Shown here in pieces: positions 25,796 through 39,200 of a DNA stretch of 64,000 nucleotides (position 1 is the first letter of the stretch; each line of letters starts with the position of its first letter). The stretch covers positions 69,092,319 through 69,156,318 of the forward strand of contig CM057471.1 in the NCBI GenBank assembly GCA_030035585.1. The letters are read 5' to 3'. Under the pieces are notes generated by a model that was not told the DNA's origin, ran no database searches, and worked only from the letters and a program-made list of their open reading frames with translations. Origin of the DNA: Dugong dugon (Eukaryota > Chordata > Mammalia > Sirenia > Dugongidae). A program made the position numbers and the translations under genes.

Positions 25796-26382
25796 TAACT
25801 CCATGTGAGGAAAATTGGACTTTCTCCTGGAGGTACCAGGGAGGCATGAAGAGTTTTGAGCAAGGGGAGCACAAGATAAGAAAGAAATTTTAGAAATATC
25901 ACTCTAACTGCTATATGGAAAGGTGACTCAAGTAGGCAAGAGGGGAGGTGGGGCTGGCTCTGGGCCTGTCTGAGTTTCTCAGGACCCAGGGTATGTGGGG
26001 AAGTGGGAGAGAGGAAGTCCCACTTTGTCTACAGAGTAGAAGCCATTTTCCCCAGAGAAAAATGACAATGAGGTTGGGTTGTGGGACTCCCCTGACCCGA
26101 AATACTCACAAATCTATTCTCACAGGTGCCCATCATGTCCCTGAGAGGAAGGGGAAGGGGTGATTCTCTCCATTCTGTGGAATAAGAAACAGAGGTAGAG
26201 AGACTTGTCCAAGTCATATAAAAGTTGCTGGGTAGTTAAGCCTAGATTCTGTGGGGTTTGAGGCATCTCCAAAGCAAAAACATCACTGAGGCCAGCTCAT
26301 CCTTCCAAAATACCTGGCCCTGGCCCTGGGCTATGTGAGGTTTAGCTGTGACCCTGTGTTTCTGGGGTTGCTAGGGCAGAAA

Positions 26383-26548
26383 TGGAAACCCTGATGGTGT
26401 AGTGGTTAAGAGTTTGGCTGCTAACCAAAAAAGGTCAGCAGTTCGAATCCATCAGGTGCTCCTTGGAAACCCTGTGGGGCAGTTCTACTCTGTACTGTAG
26501 GGTCACTATGAGTTGGAATCAACTCGACAGCAATGGGTTTGGTTTTTA
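26383..26548 (+). repeat. AfroSINE
   Basis: GAAACCCTGATGGTGTAGTG, GGTCAGCAGTTCGAATCC and AATCAACTCGACAGCAATGG. Confidence 0.9.
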
Positions 26549-27949
26549 GGGCAGAACCAGGACCCAGTGATGAGGACTGTGACATACTCAGGCCACCTTA
26601 AAGGCTCCCCTGGGCTCTGGCCACCCTTGCAGCTCCCCCCTGCCTCCCCAGACAATAAGCCTAAGGCCCCCAGCTGCTATCAGTCACCCATGGCCTCCTG
26701 GCCTTGTCTTCAGAGACAAGAGGCCTGTCAGAGGCGCCTGGCTATAAAGCCAATGAATGGTCCTTGGCTGCCAGCCCGACAATGTCCAGGCTCTGGCAAG
26801 AAGAGATTAGGCTGGGCCACAGACCCAAACTGGTTCCAGCTGATTAGGGGACTCAAATCAGGGTCCATGGAGTACCCCCCACCCCAATGGCACTTGGCTG
26901 TCTCCAGGAGTGACTCCTAGGAAATGTGGCCCCATGGAAGGGAGGGATTGAACTGGGGGTCTCAGGAGCAAGGGCACTGCCAAGCATGGGAAGATCATTA
27001 CTCAGGTTACAGGGCAGATATTTGGGGTGGGACTTGAAGCGGGGGAAAAAAGACCAGAAGACATACAAAGGAGATTGACAGCATTAGGGTTGACACAAAC
27101 TCCTCTCTTACCCACAGAGAGAAAGAGCATGGGCGTAGGAAGCAGACCTGGAGTCCACCCCTTCTTCACTATATGACCTTGGGTGAGTCTATCCTCTTTG
27201 GGCCTCAGTTTGCACATATATAAAATGGGATCCCCAAGAGTCCCTGCTTTGAATGAGATGAGCAAGTGTGAAAATGCCCCTCCCAGGGAGCGGTAGAGCA
27301 AAGGTTCCATTGCAGGCTTCTTCTCTCCTCTCTTGATGGCTCTGAAGGCTGGGACTTGGTTGAGGGGGCAGGTAGGTCACAAATGCAGGAGAACCGAGTT
27401 CTGTATACACTCGCTCTGCAGGCCCATGATCCTGGGAGATAGTCAGTGCTCCGCCCTAACGGGGGGCCTCTTATTCCCCCAATGTAATTTTGAAAATTCT
27501 CAAACCTAAAGAAAAGCTGAAAGAATAACACATTGAATACTGCTATATCTCTGTCCACTTTGATCCCCTCCTTCTTTTAAAAATAAACCATTGTTCATTG
27601 TATTGGCAGATGTTTCGGCATGTATATTTTCACCACGGTAAAAATAAATAAATAAGCCATCCTGTTGTCAGCAAGCTATTTGAACAAGTGTAAATTAAGT
27701 TTTGAAAAGAACGTTAAACTGTGTGCCAGGCACTATGTACAAGCTACATGGACATTCATTACGTCAAAGTCTTTTAAATCTGGTAGTGAGCCCATAAGTT
27801 GTGTACTGTTGTCATCCACATTTTACAGATGGGGAAACTGAGGTGCAAGGAAATTACGTAACGGTCTCAGCCCAGAGAGATCCGTCTGAACCCAAAGCCT
27901 TAGCCCTGAGGTCACTCAGTCTGACCTCCCTCCCAATCAGGAATCCCTG
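26549..27949. other. Intergenic stretch upstream of the CpG block
   Basis: Mostly unique, with MIR-like pieces at about 27,130-27,240 and 27,720-27,850 (TTTTACAGATGGGGAAACTG) and an AT-rich old repeat at about 27,480-27,660. No exon recognised. Confidence 0.45.
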
Positions 27950-28740
27950 CTACTATGTCCTGAAAAGCGTGCACCCCCGGTCCTGCTACACACTTCCGTG
28001 CCGGAGAGCTCTTCACCTCTGCATCCTCCCCAAACCTTCAGTGTCCTTCTACACCCCCGACCCCACCACCTGGCCCAGGCTCTGCCTTCGGAGGCCAAAA
28101 CCTCAGTTTCCTCCCCAGAGGCAGTGCCCCCGCCCCGCTCCGCCCCGCCTTGCTCCGTTACCTTTCGAATGGCCAGGATGAAGACGCAGAGACCCGGGTG
28201 CAAGGCCAGCTCTGCCACTAGCGAGCTGTTTAACTTTGGCGAGAGCCCTCAGCTCTCCGAGACTTCATCTGGAAAATGGGTTTGACAGCCCCTCCCTCAC
28301 AGCGGGTTGCAAGTAAAGGAGATGAGGCCTGCACGGGGCCAGCTCAGGGCAAGTAGTAAAAGCTCGGTACCGAGTGCTCCATCCTCCGCCACCACCCTGG
28401 CTTTGGACACAATTCTTCAGCTTCCACAAGTTTATTTTGGAACCAGATCTCACAAGGTGGCCCCCTCTAATCGGGTGACTACCTGTGTGTTGGGGGTGGG
28501 GGCTGTGGGCAGTGACAATAGGCCTTGTTCAGGGGCTAATGGTCACCGCGCTTCCAAAAGCAGGCGGGTCTCTGGCCTTCCCAGAGGGCGGGGATCCGAG
28601 GGGCGGTGTTTCCTAGCCCCGCCCCCGAGGCGTTGCCACTCGGGGCAGGGTCGGGCTGCGAGACCTGGAGCCTGCCTCTGCCTCTTCCAGACACCCCACA
28701 GACCGCAAACCGAGCGCAGGCACCAAGCTGAGCGAAGCGG
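27950..28740 (+). promoter_or_regulatory. ADGRD2: CpG/GC-box-rich probable promoter and noncoding first exon of ADGRD2
   Basis: This stretch is far richer in CpG than its surroundings. It has an ETS-like CTTCCG at about 27,993, runs of GC boxes (CCCCGCCCC-type) at 28,128-28,155 and around 28,620, and no TATA box that I can see. It ends at a strong splice donor, GCGG|GTGAGG, at 28,740/28,741. The next good acceptor downstream, TTCTTCCTCAG at 30,180, opens the exon that carries the start codon, so a 5' UTR exon ending at 28,740 is a natural model. A MIR-like piece (about 28,185-28,330) interrupts the block. The transcription start itself cannot be placed from sequence. It could instead serve an unannotated noncoding transcript. 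Confidence 0.5.
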
Positions 28741-29249
28741 GTGAGGACCGGGGCCTGTGAACAAGGGACAGATCCCTCGGGCTTGGGGAGGAGACAGCGC
28801 GGGTGAAGGGGAGGTCCCTGTCCGGGTCCCATCAACCTAGGGGGTGGTTTCCGCATTGGAGAAGGACGCGTAGTGGCGGCCGAACTTTGCGTATCTCTGT
28901 GAGTGTTAACCACTGTTGACTAGGTGGGAGAGCAAGGCTGGTGGGAGCCAAGGAGGTTGAGGGGCAAATACAGGAAGACGTGAACAAGGGAGTGGCGGAG
29001 TCAGCGTTTACTTGAGCCCATACAATGTGCCCAGCACGGGCTAGGGGCCGGGGCCACAGCCCTGGACTGGACTCTTATAACCTCCCCACCCACCTTTGGG
29101 TGGACGCAGGCGCTATTTAAAAGGTTGGGGGTGGGGGATAAATTCAAACTTCTCAGAGTTCAGAAAGTGTGAACCGCCATGACCTCCTGTGCCATCATTC
29201 CCTGATGGCTCTAGACTCTCAATAGGCCTGAGACCAGGCTGTTGGGACG

Positions 29250-29415
29250 CAAATCAGTTGCCTTGGAGTCAACTCCGGCTCGTGGCGACCCCATGTGTGT
29301 CTGAATAGAACTGTGCTCCATAGGGTTTTCAATGGCTGATTTTTCACATGTAGATCATCAGGTCTTTCTTCCAAGGAGCTTCTGGGTGGCCTCGAACCTC
29401 CAACCTGGAGCATTA
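29250..29415 (-). repeat. AfroSINE, antisense, in ADGRD2 first intron
   Basis: CAGTTGCCTTGGAGTCAACT, CGTGGCGACCCCATGTGTG and GGCCTCGAACCTCCAACC. Confidence 0.82.
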
Positions 29416-30180
29416 TTTCAGTGCCAATGTTTTCCGAGGCCCATTAAGACCAAGAAGCCTCCTCCTGGCTTGCTAAGCTTCCCCAGGCTTCCAGAAATGA
29501 CCCCCAAACCACCCATGACTGGGTATCCCCAGCTTAGCACAGCACCTGGCAGTGGGGCAACAGGCCCCTTAACGATGTTGGGTGGATGAAGAGATTGAAA
29601 ACTGACCTTGAAGGAGGTGCCACTGAGGAAATAAGAGGCCAGTCCAGGCAGGTGGCCAGCAAGCTTAAAGGTCTGGAGAAGGGATGCTGCCTGGGGAACT
29701 GAAGCAGCTTGGGGAGCAGGGGAAGAGGTGACTGCATAGGGGAATCGTGGGACAGGTGAGGCTGGGGAGGCTTGAATGCCAAGCTATGAATTCCAAAAAG
29801 TACAAGGAAACCCCCATGCCTGAAAACACTACCACCACCACCGGCGAGGACCCTGAGCTCTGTCTCCACCCCTCTCTGGCCTTTGAACTGTTGCTACTCT
29901 CCTCCACCCTCAATTCACCAGGGCTACATCGTTTCTGAGCTTCAGTCCTGGAAGGGGCTCCTGGAGACCATCCCTTTGTGCAAGTAAATGTCATCCCTAG
30001 TGGGTGGGCCATCCCGCCCAAGGCTGCAGCCTGGGCTCCCAGCCCAGTGAGTTGGCTCCCCGCCCCATGGGTTCTGGGGAGCAAACAAGGAGCAAGATGA
30101 CCCTTCCAGAGTCAGAAGAGGGTAGCCAGGCAGGACGCTGAGCTGTTTTCCTGTTTTCTTTTTTTCTTCTTCTTCCTCAG

Positions 30181-30275
30181 CCCACACTGGCCGTGCCTGT
30201 GACCCCTGTTGTCCCCCACCTGCCCCTGCTGGACCCAGAATGGCCCCTTGGCGCCACTGCCTCCTCTACCTCTTG
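30181..30275 (+). CDS. ADGRD2: ADGRD2 exon with start codon (5' UTR plus 12 codons)
   Basis: The acceptor after a TTTTTTCTTCTTCTTCCTCAG-like tract at 30,180 opens this exon. After 60 nt of 5' UTR comes ATG at 30,240 with A at -3 and G at +4, a good initiation context. It encodes MAPWRHCLLYLL, a short hydrophobic start that could be the front of a signal peptide, and ends at TTG|GTACCT in phase 0. The hydrophobic run is short for a signal sequence, so an alternative upstream start cannot be excluded. Confidence 0.65.
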
Positions 30276-33200
30276 GTACCTAAACTTCAGGAGGGGGATT
30301 CGGGGGAGGAGGTCAAAGGGACTTGAGGCTGTTAGGGCTCCAAGTGTCCATCCCACATCACAAGATCACTGCAAAAGTTACATAAGCCCTTGGCAGAGAA
30401 ATAGAAGTAAAAGCACCACTAGGTGCTACACCTCTTATATTCACTTATCAGCTTGTTTATTCCCCACAAGGGGGAAACAGGCTTGGGGCAGTGAAGTGAC
30501 CTGCCCAAGGTCACACTCTGGGTGAGACTTGAACCCAGGTCTGACTGCAGAGCCTACAGCTTCCACTAGACCCTTTGCCCCACCCCGCTAGCACACAGTA
30601 GGCATTCAGTAAACCGCACACTTGGGTGCACTTGTCCCAGCCCTCACCTCGCTCTTTCTCTCTTAGATCAAGAGTCTCTCTGGGACACCCTTCAACTCCC
30701 CAGGTGAGTCAAGGAAACCCTGGGACACAGGTTAGTATAAGGAATCCCTTCCTCTGCTGCCTCAAGGAGTCCCCTCTCCCCCAGCTCAGCCAGCTTGTGG
30801 TCCATGCGTGCACTGGCCTCCAGTGCAAAGGATGCAAGAAGGGCCACTTGGTTTGTCACCCACCATACCAGACCCTGTGCTGAAAGCATCACTTGGGCCC
30901 GCCCCATTCCCGCCATTTTACAGATGAAGAAACAGGCTCAGCAAGAGGACACAACTTGCCAGGTCATACAGCATGGCCAGGGTTCAGCCCATCCAGGCAC
31001 CAATGGCTCCAAGCCCAGTGTCCTTGGTCCTGCCCAGTCCCAGAAGGTCAGATGCCCACCCATGTGCTCTCCCACACCCTCTCCTCTCCATCTCCAGCTC
31101 CAGTGGCCCCTGGCGAGATGGTGGAGACAGCAGGTGGGGTGTGCAGATATCCACAGCAGAGACTAAGCTGGTGGCAGGCCCAAGAGTCCTGCGAGCTGCG
31201 GTTCGGCCACCTGGCATTGGGGCCCCCAGATGGGGTCCTTGCTCTGCGGCTGCGCGACCAGGTCTGGATGGGCCAGAGCGACGCCCTTCTGCGGAGACCC
31301 CCGCAGAGGCGTGAGTGTGAACCCCTGAAGTGGGGGGCAGAGGCTCTGGTGACCTCCAGGGATGGGTGTCCACCGTGGCAGCCCCACAGAATCAGTCCTC
31401 TTTGCATCTCCAGGTTCCCTTGCCCTGGATAGATGCAAGGGATTGGCCCCAGGTATGGGCGTTGGAGGCCCCTTTTCTTCCTCCGTAGGGAGGCACCCCA
31501 AAGTCCGCAGCTGCGCGAAAGGGCAGTCAGAGGCAGGACCCTGTGTGTAGTAGCTGGGGAAATTGAGGCCTGGGCCTGCGTGTTCCCGCAGGCGCGCGCA
31601 CCACGGTCGCTCTCGTGTTCGGCGGGAAGACAGCGGACAGGGCAGCGTGGCTGCGGACACCCCTGCCCAAGCTGGGGGCGCTCACGGCCTGCGCTCACGT
31701 CCAGTGGGACACCGCCTCGCCTGACACGGCCACGCTCTTCTCTCTCGCAGTGCCCGCGCTAGCCAACGCGCTGCAGCTGCGCGCCTTCGCCGAGCGCGGG
31801 GGCACGGTGCGCGCCGCGCTCGTGGTGCGCGGGCACCATGCGCCCTTCCTCCCCGCCTTCGGCGCTGACGGCCGCTGGCACCACTTGTGCGCCACGTGGG
31901 AGCAGCGCGGTGGGAGTTGGGCGCTGTTCGCCGACGGGCGGCGGCGTTCCGGGGCCCGGGGTCTGGGTGCGGGCCACCCGATGCCGCCCGGCGGCGTCCT
32001 CGTGCTAGGCCAAGACCAGGACTCTCTAGGCGGCGGCTTCTCCGTGCGAGACGCCTTCAGCGGCAACCTCACCGACTTTAACTTGTGGGCACGAGCGCTG
32101 AACCCCGCGCAATTGCGCCGGGCAAGGACTTGCGCACCACCCCCAAGCGGCCTGCTCTTTCGATGGGACCCGGACGCCCTAGACGTCGCTCCGTCGCTGC
32201 TGCCCACCGTGCGGCTGCGCCTTCTCTGTCCCGGTACAGCCCAGCCGGGCCTCCTCGTCCCTAGATCCTGCCTTCTGGCCGTCCGGCCCCGCCCCCTGAC
32301 CATCAGTCCTGCTAGCAGTCCTCCCCCGGCTCCCTTGGCTCCAGTACACTTTTCTTATGTGTTGCTCTGGCTTCTGACCCCGGGACCTAGCCCACCCCTT
32401 GGCAACTTGGCCCCGCCCACCCGCTGGCCACCCCGCCTACTGGTTGCGAAGTCTCACCCTGCCTTTGGGCGGTCTGTGTCCACGCCCTCGGTCATCCGCC
32501 CAGTGCCGGTAGCCCAAAGTCTGGGCTCGCCCCCGCCACTGTGCCCTGCCCGGTGCTGACCCCTCCCCCCGGTTCCCAGATCGCCCGCTAAACCCGGACC
32601 GTGCGTCCTGGCGCCCCGTCAGGTGTGCAAGTGCCTTCAAGGCCCAGGCGGTTGGGTGGGTCACTGTGACTGATGGGGAGCCAGGGCGCGGCCCTGACAA
32701 CTCTCTTACGCCTGTCCGTGCCCTCGGAGGAGTGCCCCACGTGGGACCCAGGACTCGGCACTGAGGGCTCTGAGTCCTGCCTGCAGCAGCATCTCTTCCT
32801 CTGCTGCTACCGGACAGGTGCGCCCTGGCTGCCCCGCTGGGCTCTAAGGGCTCTAGGGAAGGGGAAGCCAGGTGTGGACCAGTGCAGGATGAGAGGAGAG
32901 AGTTTGGCAAAGCCTGGGAATTCAGAATCTTCTCAGGGCTTCCACGGAGTCTAGATCACAGGACGGTGGTGATTCCATTTATGTGACCTTAGGGAAGTGC
33001 TTTGGTCATTTTGTGCCTCAGTTTTCCCATGTAGAACACCATGTGTGAGGTTCCAGACACACAGCCGGTAGTGGGCTCTTCCTCCCTCGGGCCTCCCTTA
33101 GTGGGGCAGTTGAGCTGTCTGTGTGGTCACTGGGTAGGTTGGCACCTCTGTGCAGCTATGTTGCCCAGGGTCTCGTCTGGCATCTGCTGCTTTGCAGAGA

Positions 33201-36200
33201 CCTATCGGCAGTTGCAGGATGCCCACTCGTGGCCAGGCCAGGATGTTATCAGACGAGTCAATGCCTTGGCCAATGCTACTGTGGTGAGTCACCCTCCCAA
33301 GAGGCCTGGGGAGGCTGGGGGCACTGTAGGTCATCTCCCTGAGCCTCAGTTTTCTCTTCCATAAAAGAGACACCCAGATAATATGTCTGCAGGAATTAAA
33401 GTTGTTTATGCTCCCTAATTTGGAGCTCTTAAGAGCTGGGGCCTTGTAACAAGGTAGACCTGGACCCACCAAGAAGACCCAGACAGAGCCAAAGTGATGA
33501 CCCCTGGGGAATCCCCTTGTGACAGACCAGCAGCCAGTGGTTCCTCTGTCCACAGCTGCCCCCTGACCCCCTCTCTGAAGTCCATGGGGCCCTGTCACTG
33601 GCCGAGGCCTCTCACTTCCTGGGCATCCTGGAGAGAGTCCTGGCAAAGGAGGTAGCTCCACTGGGGCCAGCTGTGCTACTGGCTGTCAAGCACTTTCTGA
33701 AAAGGGTGGCGGCCCTCGGGGCTGGGGAACCCCAACTCCTGACTGGGCCTTGGGAGCAGCTGGGCCAGGATGTCCTGTCTGTGGCCAGCCTGGTCCTGGA
33801 GGAGCAGTTGGCCAACACGTGGCTGTCAGTCAGCAAGGTGAGGCTGGCAGGGATGGGTGGGGCAGGGACCTGGGCTCTGATTCCAGCCTTGCTACCAGCT
33901 TGTTGTGTGGCTGTGGGCAAGGCAACACCGTCTCTGGGCTCCATCACCCCATTCATCTGGAGAAGCTCTTTCATCTGTTTTATAAGTTGAACTTCCACAT
34001 ACAACTGCACTCGAACAACAACTTCTGCAACTAAATATTAAGAGCCACTCATCAATAAGGGCCTCCCCATATCCAAGAATCTGCTGACCAACTTAAGTGG
34101 GAGGTCCTCTATGCTGAGTGTTCAGCCCATCTCGTCTGCCAAAACAGCCCAGACACTCTGGAGGACTTGAGAGATGCTACTAGATGGAGGGGTGTTGGAG
34201 ACCTCATCCCGGCAGAAGTGGCTGTAGGCCTGGAAGTGATGAGCCCAGAGAAGGAAGGGAACAAGGGATCATGGACATTGCCTGCAGATCTCTGGGGCTG
34301 AGAAAGCACACAGGGTCCCTCTGTGGTCTCAGGGACAAAGTGGAACCAGGGCTTGGGGGTAGTATGGGGATGGCACAACACAGGAAACTGGTTCCATGGA
34401 ATGGTTCACCTGGACAGGTGGTGAGCTCCCCATCCTAGGAAGGGTGCAAGCTTATGATCAGACTGTCACAGAGGGACTGCAAGCATGTGGTTGGGCATCT
34501 AAGGCACTTTGGTAGAGTGGAAAAAGATGGCCTCTGAACTCCAGTTTTCCTCCCTGGAGAATGGGGATTACCACACTTGCCTCACTAAGACAATGGAGAA
34601 GAGTAGATGGGTGAATTGCCGGGCCCAGAGTAGGTATCCTGTTAATATGCATTCTCCCCTCCTTGCCCTGCCCCCACCCCCCACATGGATTTCGTTTTGG
34701 AATCTCAAAGTTGAGCACCTACTATAGGTCTAGCACTGAGTCAGCCTGAAGAAGGGGGAGGCATGGCCCAGCCTTCAGAGTGTGTCCCTGCTGGCAAATG
34801 ACAGACCAGCAGGCACAGAGTGCTCTAAGGCCCTCAGCTTGAGTGGGGGCAGCTTGGAAGGCAGGGCTGGAATGGTCAAAGGAGGCGAGGCTGGATCAGG
34901 CAGGGCCTCAAACACCAACCTGAGGACTCAGGACTTGATCTGGACAGAGTCACCAATCAAACTACATTCCTCACAGATCATTGAGAGTGTGTGAACTTCA
35001 GTAGTCAGTGCAGTGGGGTATGCAATGTGCGAGGGACTTGGGGATGCTGGGCTTGCACACTGAGATGTGGTTTCCTGTCAGGTGGTTGGTGGACCCATGT
35101 CTCTGGTGGCAAGTGTGCACCACCTGGCACCCCTGCTGAGTGCCACACTGACCTCTGAGCGGTCCCAAATGCACATCCAGTACCGCCATGCCGGTGAGCC
35201 TGCCACCCGCCCATCCCACACAGCTGGGCCCTGGGTTGGGGTCTGGGCTCAGACAGCTCTTCCCTCGATCCTGGTCACTGGGATATCTGTCTGCACTTCT
35301 ACAGACACTGCATTTTGTTTTCTGCCTTTGCCCATGTGGTGCCCTCCATCCAGAATGTCCTTTCCCCCTTGAGTTCCTGGAAAACTCCTGTACATGCTTC
35401 AAAATCCTGCTTGAGCACTAACTCCTCCAGGAAGCCTTCCCTAGTTTCTCCTCTCTCCTGACAGTCAGTTCCTCCCTCCTGAAAATCTCTCATTGCATTT
35501 ATGGTAACTGTGTAATGAGATTGCCTCCCTCCACCAGAAGCTCCCCCAAAGGCCTAGGATGTTTCTTAGTCATCTCTGTATATCAGGGCCAAGCCCAAGT
35601 ACATACTCAGTGAATGTGTGCAGACTGAGTGGGGAGGCACTTATCCAGGAACTCAAGGCATAAACGTGTGTCCTTCAGGTGCCCACTGGTTTCTGGTGGC
35701 TCATTGCCTCCTAGTGACACCCTTCTCAGTGGTCCCCCTCTCCCCAGACTTAGGTCAGATCTCCCTTGGGCAAGTTGCTGAACCTCTCTGAGCAGGAGCA
35801 GCGGCCCCCTAGACCCTGTGGCAGGGAGAGGGGGAAGCAGACCCTGCTGGCTGGGCCAGCTCAGCAGAAAGACCTCCCTTCTGAGGCCCAGCCACCTGGC
35901 CCCATTTAATCCCAGGCCTGGAGGTGCGGAGCTTACGCCTGAGGGAGGCCAGCACAGGGGGCTACACATTCACAATGCCTGACGGGCACCCAGAGGGGCC
36001 TGGCCACATCCACATGCCCGCAGGTGAAGTGAGGCGACTCCTCAGGAAAGGTGGGTAAGGGCGAGGGGGTGGTCTGGGTCAAACCTTAGCTCTGATAGTT
36101 GCTAGCTGTGCTACTTTGAGTAAGTTACCTCACCTTTTAGAGCCTCAGTTTTCTCATCTGTAAAATGGGGAACTAGTACTTGCCTCGTGGGTTATTATGA

Positions 36201-39200
36201 GATTAAATAATGCCCCAGGCAAAGTACCTACCACATAGAAGGTGTTCACTTAGTTTCCTCCGCTGAACCCCACACAGTTCCCCTCTGAACTGGGTGGTGA
36301 GAGGACCCCCCGCCCAAGCCCTTGGTGCCATGCAGGGGTGAAGAAATATGGCAAAGGGCTTTGGAGCTGTGAGGTTAAGCACAGGGCACAGGGATTATGA
36401 CTGGTTGGAATTCTGCCTTTGCCACTGCTTTGCCACTTATTAACTGTGTGATCTTGGGCAAGTCATTTAACCTCTCTGAGCCTCAGTTTCCCCATCTGTA
36501 AAGTAAGGAGAACATTTCCTTTGGGGCTTTCCATGGTGCTTGATCCATCACTCGGTGGGGTCTTGGGTCCCCCTCCCACTCATCCAGGCCTCTCTGGAGT
36601 CACCATGATCCACAGCTGGTTCACCTCAAGTGTCTTCCTGTACGCTGTGGAAGGGCCTGGCCTAGAACCCCAGGCTCCTGACAGCTTGGAGGAGGCGGGC
36701 AGGATGCAGAGGTGAGTAGGCCCCAGTAGGCTTCTGAGGGCCTGCATTCCCTTCCCAGGGAAGGCCAGGCCCCTATCCCATTCCAGAACCTCCATTCTGG
36801 TAGGAAAAATTGTCCTTAGAAGCCCAGACAATACATACACCTCCCCCCTGACACACGCACACGTACATTTGTGGGCCTGCCAAGGATGTGGCTGGTGGAA
36901 ACCTGGCTCAACTATCTGGGACCCTGGCTTCAGTGTTGATACTCAGGGAGGGAACACAGCTTACCCAAGTCACCAGCAAGACCCTGAGGCTAAACTGGAA
37001 CTCAAGTACCCTAAGTCCCAGCTCTGGACTTTCCTGATATCTGGACATGGGGGTGCCATCTCTACCACAGAGGCCTGTATGAGATGAACCCAGCCATACA
37101 TCACCTATCCCCAGCCGCTCCAGTCAAGTGGTCCCCTTAAAAGCTCTCTTTCTCCCCGCAGGTTCCTAAGCACACAGGTGGGGTCAGCCATCATTTCCTC
37201 TGATGTATGGGATGCCGGCGGGGAGGTCAACATTGCTGTCACCTTTCACCTCAAACACCAGGCTCAGGTACAGGGTGGGACCCCTGGGAAACAGCCACCC
37301 TAGTACCCTTGTCCCGGTAGGGCCCTTCAGCTGCACCCCTTAATATTTGTTCATTGGACAACCAAGATCTAAACACTTTTAAGGAAAATATTCGTCCACA
37401 ACCCATACCCATGGTCCTCAAGGGAAGGTGAAGGGAAGTAATTCATTGCACGTTCACCTTATGCCAGGTGCCTTAAATAAGCTGCATCAATTTAATCCTT
37501 CAACCCCACCCCACACTCCATTTCTCATAGGTGAAAAGTGAGCCTGAGAGAAGCGATATGATTGGCCCCAGCTTGTACATGGCTGAGCTGGGATTTCATC
37601 CTAGGTCTGGGTAACTGGAAAAACTGATGGTTCCCATTATTATATACCAAAATATGTGCACATGGAGGCATGCAGTAGGCTTCATAAGAGTAAAAATAAC
37701 CTAAATGTCCGTTAATAGGGGATTCCTTAAAGAATCATGTAGATCTATACAATGGAATATTCTGCTGAAGTTATATAAGGAATGAGGTATTTCTGTATAA
37801 ACTGACATGGAAAGATCTCCAAGACATGCTGTTAAATTCATTATCTTTAATACATAAATTCATTCTTCCTTTGTACACATTAGAACATTTCAGAGAAAGC
37901 TAGTCTTCTTTGCTCACCACCACTAATCCTGGATATACACACATATATATGCATACCCCACAGTTTAACAGTTTTTTGTATATCCTCCCAAGACTTTTAA
38001 AAAATCAACTTGATTGAGGTATATGAATCTACATATAATAAAATACATCCATTTTAAGTGTACAGTTTGATGAGTTTTGACCAGTGCACTACCACCCCAA
38101 TCAAGATACAGAACATTTCCACCATCCCAAAAGGTTCCTTTGTGCCCCTTCCCGGTTCATCTCCTTTCACTCAAACCCCAGGGGAAAACATTCCATCTTT
38201 CACCATTAAGTGCGATGTGCGTTTTTGTAGATGCCCTTTATCAGATGATGTAAGTTCCCTTCTCTTCCTGGTTTGCTGAGAATTTTATCATGAATGGCTA
38301 TTGAGTTTTGCCAAATGCTTCTTCCACGTTGACGTGAGCGTATGGTTTTCTCTTTTATTCTCTTAATATAGTAAATTATATTGATTGATTTTCAAGTATT
38401 AAATTAACCTTGGATTCCTGGGATAAACTTTATTTGTCCATGACACATTATTTTTTGTATATATTGCTGGATTCAATTTGCTAATATTTTGTTAAGGATT
38501 TTTGTGGTTTTGTTCATGAATAATGTGGTCTGTGGTTTTCTTTTCTTGTAATGTCTTTGCCCAGTTTTGGTATTGGTAATCCTGGCCTCATAAAATGAGT
38601 CGGAAAGTATTCTATCTTCCTTTTTTTTTCTGAGTTTTCCAGGATTGGTATTATTATTTCTTGGTATTATTGGTATAAATGTCTGATGGGATTCACCAGT
38701 GAAGTCAACTGGGCCTGGTGTTTTCTTTGTGGTATGATTTTAAATTATGAATTCTATTTCTTAAGTTGATATAGGATTATTCACGTGTTTTATTTCTTTT
38801 TGAAATAGTTTTAATGGTTTGTGCATTTCAAGGAATTTGTTTCACGTCAGTTGTCAAATTTCTAGCATAAACTTGTCAGTAATATTCCCTTATCTTTTTA
38901 CCATCTGTAGGATCTGTAGTGATGCTTGCATTTTCATTGATTGGACTAGCTAAAAGTTTATCAATTTTGTTTATACTTTCAAAGAACTAACTTTTTTTTT
39001 TTTTATTTTATTGTACTTCAGGTGAAAGCTTACAGAGCAAATAGTTTCTCATGAAATAGTAGTACACATGTTGTTCTATGACATTGGTTAACAACCCCAC
39101 AACGTATTAAGCCTCTAAATTCTCAACCTTTTTTTTTTTTTTTTTTTTTTTTGATGAAAATTACAGATGGCCAAAGATACACTGTTTCAAAAATTTCTAC

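Noticed and set aside
1-28000. PSMB7, the expected upstream neighbour
   Set aside because: None of its conserved proteasome subunit exons is recognisable. It probably lies left of the window.
28307-28744. A 145-codon + strand frame in the CpG block
   Set aside because: Open because of GC richness. It crosses a MIR fragment and the predicted donor, and has no recognisable domain.
31048-32303. Long - strand frames opposite the ADGRD2 pentraxin exon
   Set aside because: Antisense shadows caused by very high GC. The + strand carries the conserved pentraxin pattern.
32233-32622. Possible extra 43-nt exon at 32,580-32,622 (CGGTTCCCAG to CGTCAG|GTGTGC)
   Set aside because: Good splice edges, but including it shifts phase, and the following intron would be only about 55-130 nt with no in-frame continuation except a very weak site.
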